NCBI RefSeq assembly: GCF_023159225.1
Contig: NC_063176.1
Location: forward strand, 35,396,786-35,460,785
Direction: 5' to 3'
Source: Perognathus longimembris pacificus
Taxonomy: Eukaryota; Chordata; Mammalia; Rodentia; Heteromyidae
Length of the DNA stretch: 64,000 nt
Part shown: positions 33,595 through 44,480 of the stretch, piece after piece
Position numbering within the stretch: position 1 is the stretch's first letter
Layout of the letters: the number at the start of each line of letters is the position of its first letter
Notes under the pieces: generated by a model
Seen by the model: only the letters and a program-made list of their open reading frames with translations
The model's database searches: none
What the model was told of the DNA's origin: nothing
Made by a program: the position numbers and the translations under genes

Positions 33595-34645
33595 ACTGCC
33601 CTTTGGTGCAGACGTGGACGCCAGGCCGCACCGCGATCTCCATCTCGCCGGCCTCTGGGTCTTGCAGCAGCACCCACGTCTGCCTGCTCTCTTCTCGGAA
33701 TATGCCCGGGGCGCGGCCGCAGCAGCCGCCGCCTGCAGGGGTCGCCCTGGGAGCGCGGCCCGCCCCCTTCCGCCCCGTCGCCCGCCCCTGGCCCCGCCTT
33801 TCTCGGCTCGGCCCCCGCGCGGCCCGGCCTCTCCAGCCTCTCCTTGGCGCAGCCGCCTCCAAAGCCTGGAGAAGTGGAATCTCGCCGGCGCCGCCTGCCT
33901 GCGCGGGGCTCGCCGGGCCGCACTGGGCATGCTCAGTCCCGGAGCCCCGGCCGCTCTCAAGTAGGAAGCTGGTGTGCGGCTCCCGCGGCCGATTCGGGCG
34001 CTCGGAGGAGGGCGACGCTGGAGCACCGCCGCCGGGCGCTGGAGCTGAGCCGTGCTGAAGCGAGCGCCGCGCGCCCCCCTGGTGAGTCCCGCTTTCCTCC
34101 CGGCCTTTGCCCGGTACTCGGGAATCTCCCCGGAAAGGCTGGGAGAGATCCACGCAGGGGCAGGCGGGCGGCGAGTGGCTGCGCGTGTCCCCCCCTACGG
34201 TCGCTCCTCTTCTCGGCCCTAGGGCTACGCGGTCGCCGCCGCCGCCCAGCCGCAACCCCATCCGCAGCAGCTGCGGCCGCATCTGCAGCCGGCACCCGCT
34301 GCGGTGTCCGTGTGCCCTGCGCCCGTGCTGCAGGGCCGGCGACCGCGGGCTCCCTCCCGGATCGGCATCCCTCCTGCCTCTCCGCGCCCCTGTTCCCTCC
34401 GCATCCCGGGCTCGGCGGGGCCTGGGGTGAGGGTGCAGGGTCGCAGCCATGCGCCCGGGTGGGGGACCGCGGGGGACCGGCGAGGGCGGCGCGGGCGGCG
34501 AAGCGCGCACACCCCCTTGCCCCGGCACCGGCCTCCGCCGGGCGGCGGAGCTCTGCCTCCCGGAGGCAGCGCGCGCCTGCCGGGGACTTGGACGCCGCGC
34601 TCGCTCCTCCCGGGGCGCAGAGCAGCTGCCGAGAGAGAGAACGGG
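33595..34645 (+). promoter_or_regulatory. CpG island 2, likely main promoter
   Basis: About 1 kb of very high GC and CpG density. GC boxes cluster at 33,745-33,800 (cccgcccc, gccccgtcgcccgcccc, ggccccgcc). There is no TATA box. The plus strand carries a strong donor at 34,082, and I saw no comparable donor on the minus strand, so plus-strand transcription is inferred. The 521-aa and 426-aa open frames that span it on opposite strands are low-complexity Pro/Ala/Arg/Gly, run through the GT microsatellite, and are not proteins. Confidence 0.82.
33900..34081 (+). other. Candidate non-coding first exon
   Basis: The exon is proposed to end at the donor CCCTG|GTGAGTCC (GT at 34,082-34,083), matching the consensus over six intron bases. 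The start is unknown. An ATG at 33,929 opens an 11-codon frame (MLSPGAPAALK, stop 33,962-33,964), which would be an upstream ORF if transcription begins before it. No long frame continues to the donor in a convincing context, so the exon is likely 5' UTR. I do not recognise the gene. Confidence 0.5.
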
Positions 34646-36179
34646 GTGGTGGTGGGGAAGTTCATCCCTCCCCCCCTGAAGGCACACAGCGTTTTCATGA
34701 GAAAATGGCTGTGCAAAGGAGCCCGAATCCTGGAAGCTGGCCACTGGGTCCCCAAAGCCCTTCTGCTGCCCGCCCGGCCGAATGGAGGTGGAACGCCGGT
34801 GATGACATTTGTACAACCGAAGCAGACCTGGACGGAGGAAGGGATGCGGAGTCCCAGAGAAACAATGAAAGGGGAAGAAGTCTAGAAGTGAGAGGTCAGG
34901 GGGTCGAGGGCCAAGGGGCGTAAATTAAAAATAATAGAAGTCAGGATGAGAGTTGAGATCGTTTTGGAGACAAGTTTTGCACAGTTTTAGAGCCACGACG
35001 GGTCACAATCTTTTGGAGAAAAAATGAAGAGAAACTGAGAAAACTAGGTCACTGTGAAAGATCGAGAAGACTTGGACTCTTAGAGGGAACAGTTTTCAGA
35101 AGTTCTCAGTCCTTGGTTTTATATTGTGCCTGGTGACTTAAGGGACGAGAATTCTCATAAAAATGATACCAGCAGTGACATTTGAATTTCCAGAAGGAAA
35201 CTTTGGGAGGGAGACTGACATTATTTGGTCATTTGTTCTTGAATTAAAAAAAAAGTGGCATCTGAATTTGCTCTTCAGTCTTTTACTCTTTATTTTTTTT
35301 TGTCATGTGTTTGAATTACAAATCTTGTTCTCAGATGGTTATGGTAACTAAATTTATGTGGTTGGCCTTTAAGACTCCTGAAGCAAAGCAGACAGAACAC
35401 TGGAAGGAGTTCTTTATGAACTTAGGCAGCTGGTGTTGCCTAGTTGAATGAAAGCAGAATTTGTTCAACAGTTTATCAGTATTTGTAGGATCCTGGGAAG
35501 GATGTGTAAGATTTCTGTTACAGGCCAGGTGTTATTGATGTACGAGATTACTAGATAATTCCCCAATGCCTCATAAACTGTGACCTTAGGTATGTGCTCA
35601 GAGCCTTTGAAAAAGGACTCGGATTGAAACACATTTCCAGAGAGTATTCCTATGGTTTACACTTTTCTTCCTTCTTCAAATGGATATTTTAAATAATTCA
35701 CCTCTGAGGAGTCAGAAAAACTTACAAAGTGGTAGTTGAAAAAGTTGAGGAGATAAAATATAACAGCCTGTGTACTTAGCTGGAGTAAAAGGAGTAGCCA
35801 TTCTTCATTTAACAGTGATTTTTCACTTTAAAGTTTTATCTTATAGGAGAATATTTTCAGTTCTATTGTTATTCACCAAGTATTCTCTTGCAAAACATCT
35901 TTGATTTGTTATTTAGGATTAGATTTGATTGGAACAGCATGTCTTCAGAATGATTGGAATGCTTTTAAGGAGCTTCCATCCGTGTTCTCAAACCATTTTG
36001 TGTTCATTTACTTCTAGCAGTGTTATAGTACTAGCAAATAAAATTAAATGTAAGGAGGATAAACTCAAATTACTCGTTTTAATGTTAAAACATTATTAGT
36101 GCATATTCTGCAATGCTGATATGTGTTGATGGAGTTTCTTTTGGTAGAAAGGTTTGTCAGGCGGAGTGATAGACTATAA
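34646..36179. other. Presumed intron 1, 5' part
   Basis: Sequence passes from purine-rich (34,830-35,060) to AT-rich. No acceptor-flanked frame or known repeat is convincing. 35,640-36,060 has the mixed, low-repeat texture of possible regulatory sequence. Confidence 0.4.
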
Positions 36180-36340
36180 TAAGGGCTTGGTTTGGGTGGA
36201 AAGACTACCAGCCCTAGGGACACCAAAGAGTTACCTCCTGATTCTGTTTCCTCCATTATTTTAATTGACAGTGTGACCTTGGAGAACTCTAGGGCCTCAG
36301 TTTCCCCATCTGTACAATGAGAGAAATGCAATACAATGCA
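36180..36340 (+). repeat. MIR fragment
   Basis: 'agtgtgaccttggagaactctagggcctcagtttccccatctgtacaatgagag' is a well-preserved MIR core. Confidence 0.9.
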
Positions 36341-36628
36341 GCCTCTGAGTGTTTATTGGATCCTCCTTGTCTTAGTCCACAGGTCTGTGATGCAGCCATT
36401 GAGGGAGAGAGGGCTATGAAGCAGGGGGTGAGGCTGATTTAGTTTCTCTGAATCTGGACTCAGTTTTGTCCACTACCCTTTACATGTTTGGCCAGTTCCT
36501 ACCTCCTTTTGCGTTTTCCTTCACCATGAAACTTGTCACAAAATGAATTCTTTGGGGTCCTGCCAGCCTGGTTAGGAGATAAGGTAGTGATTAGATTTGG
36601 GCAGAGCGTATTAGACATTTGAAACTTT

Positions 36629-36840
36629 TTTTTTTTTTTTTTTTTTGCCAGTCCTGGGCCTTGGACTCAGGGCCTGAGCACTGTCCCTGGCTTCTTTTTG
36701 CTCAAGGCTAGCCACAGCGCTACACTTGAGTCACAGTGCCACTTCTGGCCACTTCTATATATATGGTGCTGGGGATTCGAACCCAAGGCTTCATGTATAG
36801 GAGGCACACACTCTTGCCACTACGCCATATTCCCAGCCCC
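36629..36840 (-). repeat. IDL-Geo SINE
   Basis: Full-length reverse copy with perfect duplication catttgaaactttt (36,615-36,628 and 36,841-36,854). A local 'gctagccacagcgctacacttgagtcacag' duplication-like scramble disturbs the Geo A-box region. Confidence 0.96.
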
Positions 36841-36854
36841 CATTTGAAACTTTT

Positions 36855-39029
36855 ATAGTATCTTCCAAAGGAGAGACTTTCTTCTTTGGGCTCATAAATA
36901 AGCTAGGAAAGCTCTCTGGCTACAAAAGAGAGCATCTTATGCTTTGGTTACTGGGCCTACACTTGTGAAATTTTAGTAGGCATTTCCCTAGTTCTATTCC
37001 TTGTCTTCTACCTTTGGTTAAAGGTACAGCCCTTGGTCTCTGAAGTGTGATTATTGTTGTCACTTAGTGCCAACATTGTCACTGGACTAGATAGGTGGCG
37101 TGGTGGGTAGCTGCAGTATCAGGAGTAATGGGTGCTGGGAAACACCTACTTAGTGTCATTAGCAGGACTATGAGCTCCCCCTACTTCTGGCATACTGTGA
37201 AGATGGTATAGCGCGCAAATGAACCCAATACCATTTTGAGGTTTTTATTACATATTGCTTTCAGTTTGCCCTCAAAACAAAGCATCATTGATATTTACGT
37301 GAGACAGGTGAGTTTCCCTAATTGTTCCACTGTTTACGTAATTGACAATAAACACGCAGTGACTCTAATGCCTAGTTAGTACCAGGGTTCCTGAGCTTCC
37401 ATTAGCAGTGGGGGCAGTAACCCCAAACACTAGAGCTTTGAGAGAGGAAGGACATACGGGAGAGGAGATCAAAGTCATTCCTGTTTGGCTAATTAGTTCA
37501 GAAGTAGGGAGTCTGGCACAATTTAAAGACATTGAAGTCTTTGGATATAGAGTGCTAAGAGACACTTTTTTTTCCTGCATTATCCTATGTTTATGTTTAT
37601 GTTTATCCTATGCATTATCCTATGTAATGTTTATATATTCTCTAATCTATAATAGATGTACATTACTTTCATAATTGGAAAAAAGTCCCAATGTATGATT
37701 TATTGATATACAAAACATACAGATTCATAGAGACAGGAGAGAGAATAGAAAAAAATCTGAGTAGTTACAGAGATATGCATGAAAAGTTTTCTTTACTCTA
37801 TTAATAATTTGGCAATGGTTATAAAATTAAAGTTAACCATTCAGTCCTTTGCTTCTTGTGGAAATGTTGCAGAATTTTGTCTCCTGGGCAGTACCTGGAG
37901 TTTTGGAAGCATAGTTATACTTACTGCCAGCTGTGTTTCAGGAATGCTTGGGTGGGAGAAAGTGTGGTTTTGACTAAAAAAATGCAATTTTGGAAGTGTG
38001 CTAGAAGAAGTGTGCATGCTAGAGGAATGCACTGGAATGATTTGCAAAGTTCTGGAGAGAAGGGTTGCCATTGATGACACAGCTTTGGCATTGTCTGCTG
38101 GTATAGGATGTGGCATTTCCAAAGTTGCTATCCTAGACACTAGATCTCACTAAAGTAAGTGTCTCGTGTGTGGAAAGTACAGGGCTATTAGGCCGGAGGA
38201 CTGTTATCTGATGGAGAGATTTTTCCCTGTCCTTACCACAGTGCTCATGATGACAACATAGTTAATTTTTCATTGGAGTTCAAATGAGAAGATAGGTCCT
38301 TTTCTCTGAGATTATATCCTTTTGATCTTTGGGTAAGATTCTTTCATAAAGTGACAGGAATATTTTCATTTGTCAGCTTAATGGTCCACGAAATTGGTAA
38401 GTCTGGGAATCTGGGCCTGAAATGTAGAGCACCCTGCCCTTGGGATTGAGTTAGTTATGGGGCCAGGCCAAAGTATGAGCTTGAGGGTGGGCTGCTGGAG
38501 CCCTAGGGCCTTTTAGGAATGTAGAGGCATCCAGAGTCCCAGGAGCTGATTTTGAAAATGCCCTGGGAACCAGTGAGCATTTTTGAATTATAGCCTAGGA
38601 ATGACAAGGCAAGTGCCAAGATGAAAGATGAGGGTCTTGCAAGAGCAGAAAGGGCATTCGAGTGGCTGAAATGAGAATTTCAGCAGGCAGGCCTGGAGAT
38701 GGTTGTAGCTTGGCATTTGTTTCTCAGCATCCTCTTTCTGCCAAAACAACATACTTTAGCAATTCAGAGTTGGTGATTCTAGGAATTGTTGCTGGAGTCA
38801 AGGCTGCAGAACCAAGAATTGTGTGAGTCTGTTCAGTCTGGGGGTCTGAACCTTACAAAGTCATGCCTTCCAGGGTGAGCCTAGAATGCTAGAGGAAGTC
38901 TAAGAATGATTTGCTCATGTGGTTACTTTTTTTCACCCTCATTTTATTTCTAGGTGATACTTTAAGAATCTGTGCTAGTCATATCTATAGCTCATAGATT
39001 GTAATAATATTAGCTGTATTGTAGAATTT
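36855..39029. other. Unique intron-like stretch
   Basis: About 2.2 kb without recognised repeats, apart from a small TATGTT / 'gcattatcctatg' repeat cluster at 37,577-37,630. Overlapping frames at 37,779-38,140 have no protein signature. Confidence 0.4.
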
Positions 39030-39175
39030 TTACTTTATGCTAAGAGCTTAATAGCTGTTATTCTGTCCAATCCTTTCCAGCTCTGTAGTATCATTCTTAT
39101 TTTAGAGATAAGAAAACGGAGGTCCTTTGTACTAAAGGCTGCACAGTGAACAACCTGCTTGCCCTGGATATGTGA
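39030..39175 (-). repeat. MIR fragment
   Basis: 'cttattttagagataagaaaacggaggtcc' and 'ggctgcacagtgaac' are the reverse MIR core. Confidence 0.7.
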
Positions 39176-39305
39176 TCAATACAGAAGAGTCTGTGGATTG
39201 CTAAGCAACTGGCAGGCTGAAGAACTATTTATTAATTAAAGGACTAACTTATACCTGGTGCTATATAGGAGACACTTCCTTTAGTCTTTTGGGATACTAC
39301 CTTGT

Positions 39306-39350
39306 ATGTGCGTGTGTGTGTGTTTGTGTGTGCATGTGTGCACACACTTG
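39306..39350. repeat. Imperfect (GT)n
   Basis: Interrupted GT/CA-type tract beside the next SINE. Confidence 0.85.
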
Positions 39351-39510
39351 TGCTAGTTTTGAACTGAGGGCCTGGATTTGAGCACTTTTGAGACACAACT
39401 TTACTTCTGGCTTCTTGGTAATAATTGGAGATGAGTCTCAGGACTTTCCTGTCCATGCCTCGCCTTACTTAGCCCATGATCCTCAGATCTTAGCCTCCTG
39501 AGTGGCTTGC
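39351..39510 (-). repeat. Old B1-Geo SINE
   Basis: 'ctagttttgaactgagggcctgg', 'ttgagacacaactttacttctgg', 'taattggagatgagtctcaggac', 'cctcagatcttagcctcctgagtgg'. The internal tail segment is shortened. Confidence 0.82.
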
Positions 39511-39515
39511 TGGGA

Positions 39516-39600
39516 TACTACCTTCTTATGTCCTGTTTTATAGGTAAGAAAATTATGTTTCAGAAAAGTTAAAAGGACTTGTCCAGGCCCTACAAGTGTG
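39516..39600 (-). repeat. MIR fragment
   Basis: 'cctgttttataggtaagaaaattatgtttcagaaaagttaaaaggacttgtcc' matches the reverse MIR core. Confidence 0.6.
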
Positions 39601-40204
39601 AGAAGTTTTCTTTTCTACCAAGAGCTGTTTGTGTCTTTATATCATCATTATGGGCCATACAGCATTATCAATACAGGTAGACAGATCACTAGCAACTGAT
39701 GAGAATCTTTACATATCTGTCTTGTCATGAACTAAATACTTTCTCAGGCCTATGTCCTGTAAGCCAGAGGTTCCCCAGCTGTGTTCCTCTTGTTCTGCCC
39801 TCCACTCTGCACATTTGTAATTTCAGCATTTGTTCATTTTTCTGACTATTCATTCCATGGTGAAGCTATTTCTTCTGCCTGTAGCCCCAATGTGCATTTT
39901 CGTCTGGACACAAATAGAGTAGTAGGATCTAAATGTAATTTCCAAATATGTCTGAAAGGAATCTGTCTGGAAGACTCCAGTCTAGAATGTTTCTGTTGTA
40001 AAATGCAAAGGAATCTGATTGTCATGTTCCAGTCATGAGGCCATGTTGGGAGATAGAGGCTTCTGATGAGATTTTTGGAGGCTCTCTATCAGCTCCCTGT
40101 CTGGCTTGAGACTTTTGGCTGCTAGAGTGAGGAGAGAAGACCCTAATAGGCAAAGGATGGCTCCTTTACTTAGGAGCCTTTACTTGATTTTTGCTGCTGG
40201 TTCT

Positions 40205-40284
40205 CTTCTAACCTTCTGATCCTCATTGAATTTCTCAGGTAGACCTTCTAACCTTCTGATCCTCATTGAATTTCTCAGGTAGAC
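40205..40284. repeat. Perfect 40-bp tandem duplication
   Basis: Two identical 40-bp units (40,205-40,244 and 40,245-40,284), each beginning cttctaaccttctgatcctc. Perfect identity points to a recent event or an assembly effect. Confidence 0.95.
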
Positions 40285-40299
40285 TTATTTTTTCTTTTT

Positions 40300-40600
40300 T
40301 AGAGATACTGGGATTTGAACTCAGGACCTTGTGCTTGCTTGCTAGCTAGGCACTCTAGCATTAACAATACCTTCAAGTCCTTTTTTGCACTGGTATATTG
40401 AGATAGGGTCTCATTTTTTTCCCTCTGGACCCATGCCTGGACTAGAATCCTCCTATTTTATGCTCACTGCTATAGTTGAGATGATAGGCACACTATTGGT
40501 TGCGAAGGGTGTCTTGTGAACTATGCCCTAGAACTGTGATCCTTCAGATTAACCTCAGTTTTAAAAATAGGATTATCGTTGTAAGCCACTGTGCCCAGAC
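40300..40600 (-). repeat. Older tRNA/B1 SINE, one or two copies
   Basis: 'actgggatttgaactcaggaccttgtgcttgcttgctagctaggcactc' (tRNA part), 'attgagatagggtctca' (B1 part), then a second scrap ending 'ttgtaagccactgtgcccaga'. Confidence 0.65.
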
Positions 40601-40914
40601 TCTGTCTCTTTTGTCCTTACAAGAGTTAGTTGAGCTGTCACACTGAGTATCTCAATTTCCTGGACAGTACTGTTTGTGGGTGGAAGTATGAAAATGTGAA
40701 TTTCCTTAGTGTGAGGTTTCTTGAGTTCTTTCCTGGGAGAAGTAACACAATTACGTTTGTGGACATAACTGAGGCATGATGAGAACTGACTCATGACCTA
40801 GCTGTTTTGTGAAGCACTGATTCAGCTTCAGAGTCTTCAAGTTATCCTCCTGTTCAGGTCATTAGTGAAGGGAGATTTTCATTTGGTGACACCTAGAAAC
40901 CTCAGCTTCTTGTG

Positions 40915-41000
40915 TTCATTCTTCTGTGTCACAAGTATTTATTGAGTATATGTGCTAGGCATTGTGCCAAGTTTGGGAAGAAAGAGCACTGGTGACAGAA
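40915..41000. repeat. L2-like 3'-end fragment
   Basis: 'cacaagtatttattgagtatatgtgctaggcattgtgcc' resembles the L2 3' motif 'tatttattgagcacctactatgtgccaggc'. Confidence 0.5.
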
Positions 41001-41158
41001 GCTTCAGAGGAAGCATATCTGTGAGGTTTTTTTGGGAAGAGGAGGTCATAGGAGTTGACCTTATAGAATAAAACCCAAGCACAAGTGGCTTGTAGCTCCT
41101 ACAGAGCTACTTCAGCGGCTTTCATCTCCATCCCTGCTTGACTCTTGTAGCCTGTTTT

Positions 41159-41179
41159 TTGTTGTTGTTGTTGTTGTTG
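41159..41179. repeat. (GTT)n
   Basis: Seven GTT units at the tail of the next tRNA-SINE fragment. Confidence 0.9.
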
Positions 41180-41292
41180 GCTTTGGTTTAGTTTTTGCTC
41201 CCTTCTTGCTTCTTAGTATTGAACTGAACCCAGGGCTTACCTACCACAAGTTAGGCAAAGTCTCTACCACTTGAGCCACAAGACAACCCTGT
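41180..41292 (-). repeat. ID-like tRNA-SINE
   Basis: 'tattgaactgaacccagggcttacctaccacaagttaggcaaagtctctaccacttgagccaca' is the reverse of an ID/B4-type tRNA monomer. Confidence 0.75.
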
Positions 41293-41335
41293 AGCCTATT
41301 TCTTCTACCCATACTTAGGACACTTTCAAATCTCT

Positions 41336-41480
41336 ATAACACTAGTTTTCAAAGGGAGCAGTTTTGCCCCTGAGGGCACATTTGATATGTCTGTAGCCAT
41401 TTTGTCAATACTGTAAAGGGAGGATTACTGACATATGCTGGCAGAGTTGAAGGATGCTGCTGACCATCCAACAATACAGG
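41336..41480. mobile_element. hAT-Charlie-type MER fragment
   Basis: 'cactagttttcaaagggagcagttttgcccctgagggcacatttgatatgtctgtagcc', then 'gaaggatgctgctgaccatccaacaatacagg' follows the order of a small non-autonomous hAT element (MER20/MER58-like). It codes for no transposase. Confidence 0.7.
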
Positions 41481-41514
41481 TGCACACTAGCCACAGAGAG
41501 AGGTAAAGGGTTTT

Positions 41515-41715
41515 GTTTGGTGGTTAAGAGCCAGGCTCTCAGAATCTGCTCTGCAATTAGTAGCTACATGACCACAGACCACAGACTTCCACTTGGACAA
41601 TGGAATTGCATGGTGCCTCAGTTTCTTAATCTACAAATAGGAAGATTAATAATGCCTGTTTAATATGGGTGTGAAAAGGATTTCATGAGTTAATGTATTA
41701 AGGACTTGGAATGTT
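41515..41715 (+). repeat. MIR fragment
   Basis: 'agagccaggctctcagaatctgc', 'tggtgcctcagtttcttaatctacaaatag', 'aataatgcctg': long plus-strand MIR. Confidence 0.85.
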
Positions 41716-42445
41716 GCTTGTCTTGAAGCAAGGCCTTAATCAATATTATCAAAGAAAACCTTTTGATCAAAATGGCTTAAGTTTGGATGTTTCTGGGCAG
41801 CCAAGCCTATAACAGCATCTCTTGGTGTGCTTGGGTAGAAGAACTGGCCATTGTTGTTGGGTTTCTCTAGTTCCTTCTTGTCTAGCTTTTCTTTTCCCCT
41901 ATGGTTCCTATCTCTTGATTCTAGGGCTTTCAATAATATTAACTTTTATCCTGCCCTCCCCCCAATTTATACACTTCCTGAGTCTCCCCCAAAGGGCTGA
42001 GAGTTATTTTTATGGTTTTCCCTAGCTACATCTATTTTGGAAATGGTAAGAAAGCAGGAAGAAGGTCAGGAGAGATGTTGAATTACTTCCTGATTGTCGC
42101 AGCTTCCTCCTTTATGAAACTCAGAATGGAATGGCAGGTGGTGTTTCTACTTGAAACTCTTCTCTCTCCACCCACCAGCTCCACCCACCCAGTTCCACGC
42201 CTACTACTTCCAAAATACTCTGTAATTGGGTCGAAACATTATTTGCCTGCCAGGAATCATTTCTGAAAATCAAAGCAGTGACACAGACTTGTATTAGGAT
42301 TTGAAACATCCCCACCCTCTGCTTTGAGGCTCTGCAGAGTTACCCCCCCCAAAAAAAAAGAAAGAAAACTTGTCCTTTCAGATGGCAGTGTCTCTGTGGC
42401 CTACAACTGTGCCCCTTTTCACGTGTAAAAATTCTCAAACCAAAC
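41716..42445. other. Unique intron-like stretch
   Basis: No recognised repeat or exon. Confidence 0.4.
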
Positions 42446-42448
42446 ATA

Positions 42449-42471
<23 letters not shown>
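42446..42471. repeat. (TA)n microsatellite
   Basis: About 13 TA units immediately before the T tail of the next SINE. Confidence 0.95.
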
Positions 42472-42479
<8 letters not shown>

Positions 42480-42671
42480 TGCCAGTCCTGGGGCTTGGAC
42501 TTGGGGCCTGAGCACTGTCCCTGGCTTCATTTTTGCTCAAGGCTAGCCCTCTGCCACTTGAGCCACAGTGACACTTCTGGCCTTTTCTATATATATGGTG
42601 CTGAGGAATCGAATCCAGGGCTTCATGTATATGAAGCAAGCACCCTTGCCACTAGGCCATATTCCCAGCCC
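42472..42671 (-). repeat. IDL-Geo SINE
   Basis: Full-length reverse copy. The left flank is TA-repeat, so the target-site duplication cannot be defined with confidence. Confidence 0.95.
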
Positions 42672-43564
42672 CCAAAATATTTTCTGACTTCCTATAGAAA
42701 GATGAGTTTCTGTGGATGCCATTCAGCAGGTCAAATTTACTCTTCAATTTTCAGAACATAATTGATTTGGAATGGGTTTCCTTTCATGATTTGGTTGGGA
42801 TCAACAGACTAGAGAGAAATTGTTTGGTTGTTTTAATATCTTCTTCACGACATGGTTCATAGTTCTTTTGACTGAGACCAGTCTCCTCACCGTGTTTTTC
42901 TAGGTTGTCTAGCTCCATTCATTCAGTTTGGCTCCCCAGTGACTGGGCGTTGTTCCAGCTGTTGCATCTGGAAATTGACCAGGATGGCCAGTGCCACTGC
43001 CTGCTTGGGGCTGGCAGTCTGTATAGCAAAACAGAAAGCTAAAGAATGGATCATAATACAATCTGAAGGCTGTTCTCAGAAACTCTCAGTGCTACTCAGA
43101 CTGGAACCTTCTCCTGCTTGGGGTGGAATGCATCTGGCAAGGCTTGTAGGGATAGAAGCATTGCTCAGTCCATCCCACAGTTGTTAAAGGCACCTGAGAC
43201 TCCAGCTCCTGCAGGGAGTCCTGATGTTCTTGACAGCCACCATTTCCCTTCCCACACCACTGTCATCTTGCACTGGGAGTCTGTGGTCACCTCCAGGGCC
43301 TCTTGCCCTGTGCTGATAATCTTCAGAAAATTTCTGCAGGTCTGGGTGTAGCTATCTATCCTTTGAGGGATTTCTTGTTGCCTTCAGGTGCCAGCTCCTT
43401 GGCTCTGCATTTGACATTTCATGGTCTGCTGTCCATCTCTTGTCCACAGTTTCAGTTCTTTGTTCTTACAAGTTTGTCTGACTTTGAGCTTTTATCCTTT
43501 GTTCTCATCCCCTGTCGCCATCCTGATTTGTTTAATTTTAAATCCTCCTTCAAAAAGTCCCCTA
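42672..43564. other. Unique intron-like stretch
   Basis: Several overlapping frames (42,939-43,599) lack splice context and motifs. No known repeat. Confidence 0.4.
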
Positions 43565-43725
43565 ATGTTGTTACCTCCTTATGTGCCAGAATCACCTGAG
43601 GGCTTGTGAAAGCATATCCTGCCAAACCCCAGCCTCACAATTTCTGATTCCATACCTTTGTGGTAAGGCCTGATGCAAATTTGTATTTGTAATACTTTCC
43701 CAGCTGGTCTGGGGGCCATGCTTGG
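43565..43725 (+). mobile_element. MER5A-like hAT element
   Basis: 'gccagaatcacctgagggcttgtgaaagc', 'caatttctgattccatac', 'tgcaaatttgtatttgtaatactttcccagctggtctgggggcca' is the MER5A order almost from end to end. Non-coding. Confidence 0.88.
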
Positions 43726-44394
43726 AAGGCCACTGCTACCTGTCATTATCCAGGATAGAACCATGGGTTCTTCTCCTAGCTTCCACTGTGGGTTCCCACT
43801 GCCCCACCCATCGCACCTCACTGACATCACATGGCACTCACCGCTCTCATTTTTCTTTGTGTCTCTCAGTACCTTCAGCATTGGCCCTGCACATCTTCAT
43901 CTCTGTGTTCTCAGGAATCAGAAGTCCTTTAGTATGTATTTGTTGAAGAATGAGTATGGAAATAAAAATAACTTTATTGTAGGAGGAAAGAATAAATATC
44001 CCTCCAGAATATTTTTGACACCCCCCCCAACCTTCTTGGAAGTTTATCCTTAGTTATAACAATCAATACATGCTCACTACCGTACGATGTTGGAGAGGTT
44101 AGTATAACTTAATGTGCGACTCAGTTAGCTTTGTGGTTTTGGTTCCAAATTCCAGTAAGATCTAGGAGAAAGCTCACTTTAAGAACATTGTGTGACCAAG
44201 TCTGCATCGGAAGGGAATGTGTATAAAGGAGGTGCAGATGTCCCTGAATGCAGCACATAAAGCATGAGCATGGCCTCTCTATTTGAATATAACAAACCAT
44301 ACTTAATTGAAACTAAGTTTTATTTAACTGGGGTATGTAACCAGATTTTTAAGCATTTCACCAACACAGGAGGGTCACCAAACTGTTTAAATTC
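43726..44394. other. Unique intron-like stretch
   Basis: No recognised repeat or exon. Confidence 0.4.
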
Positions 44395-44480
44395 ACTTAT
44401 TCATTCCACATATGTTTACTGAGTACTTATCCCATTGCCAGTATGTCCTAGCAGTATACAAATCAGAATGTCCAACCCCT
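44395..44480. repeat. L2-like 3'-end fragment
   Basis: 'attcattccacatatgtttactgagtacttatcccattgccagtatg' resembles the L2 3' motif. Confidence 0.5.

Noticed and set aside
33900..34081. A gene name for the candidate first exon
   Set aside because: The 5' UTR-like sequence is not diagnostic by eye. Any symbol would be a guess.
33358..34923. 521-aa plus-strand and 426-aa minus-strand open frames
   Set aside because: Both cross the CpG island, one runs through the GT microsatellite as Cys-Val repeats, and both are low-complexity Pro/Ala/Arg/Gly. Opposite-strand long frames are expected where GC content removes stops.
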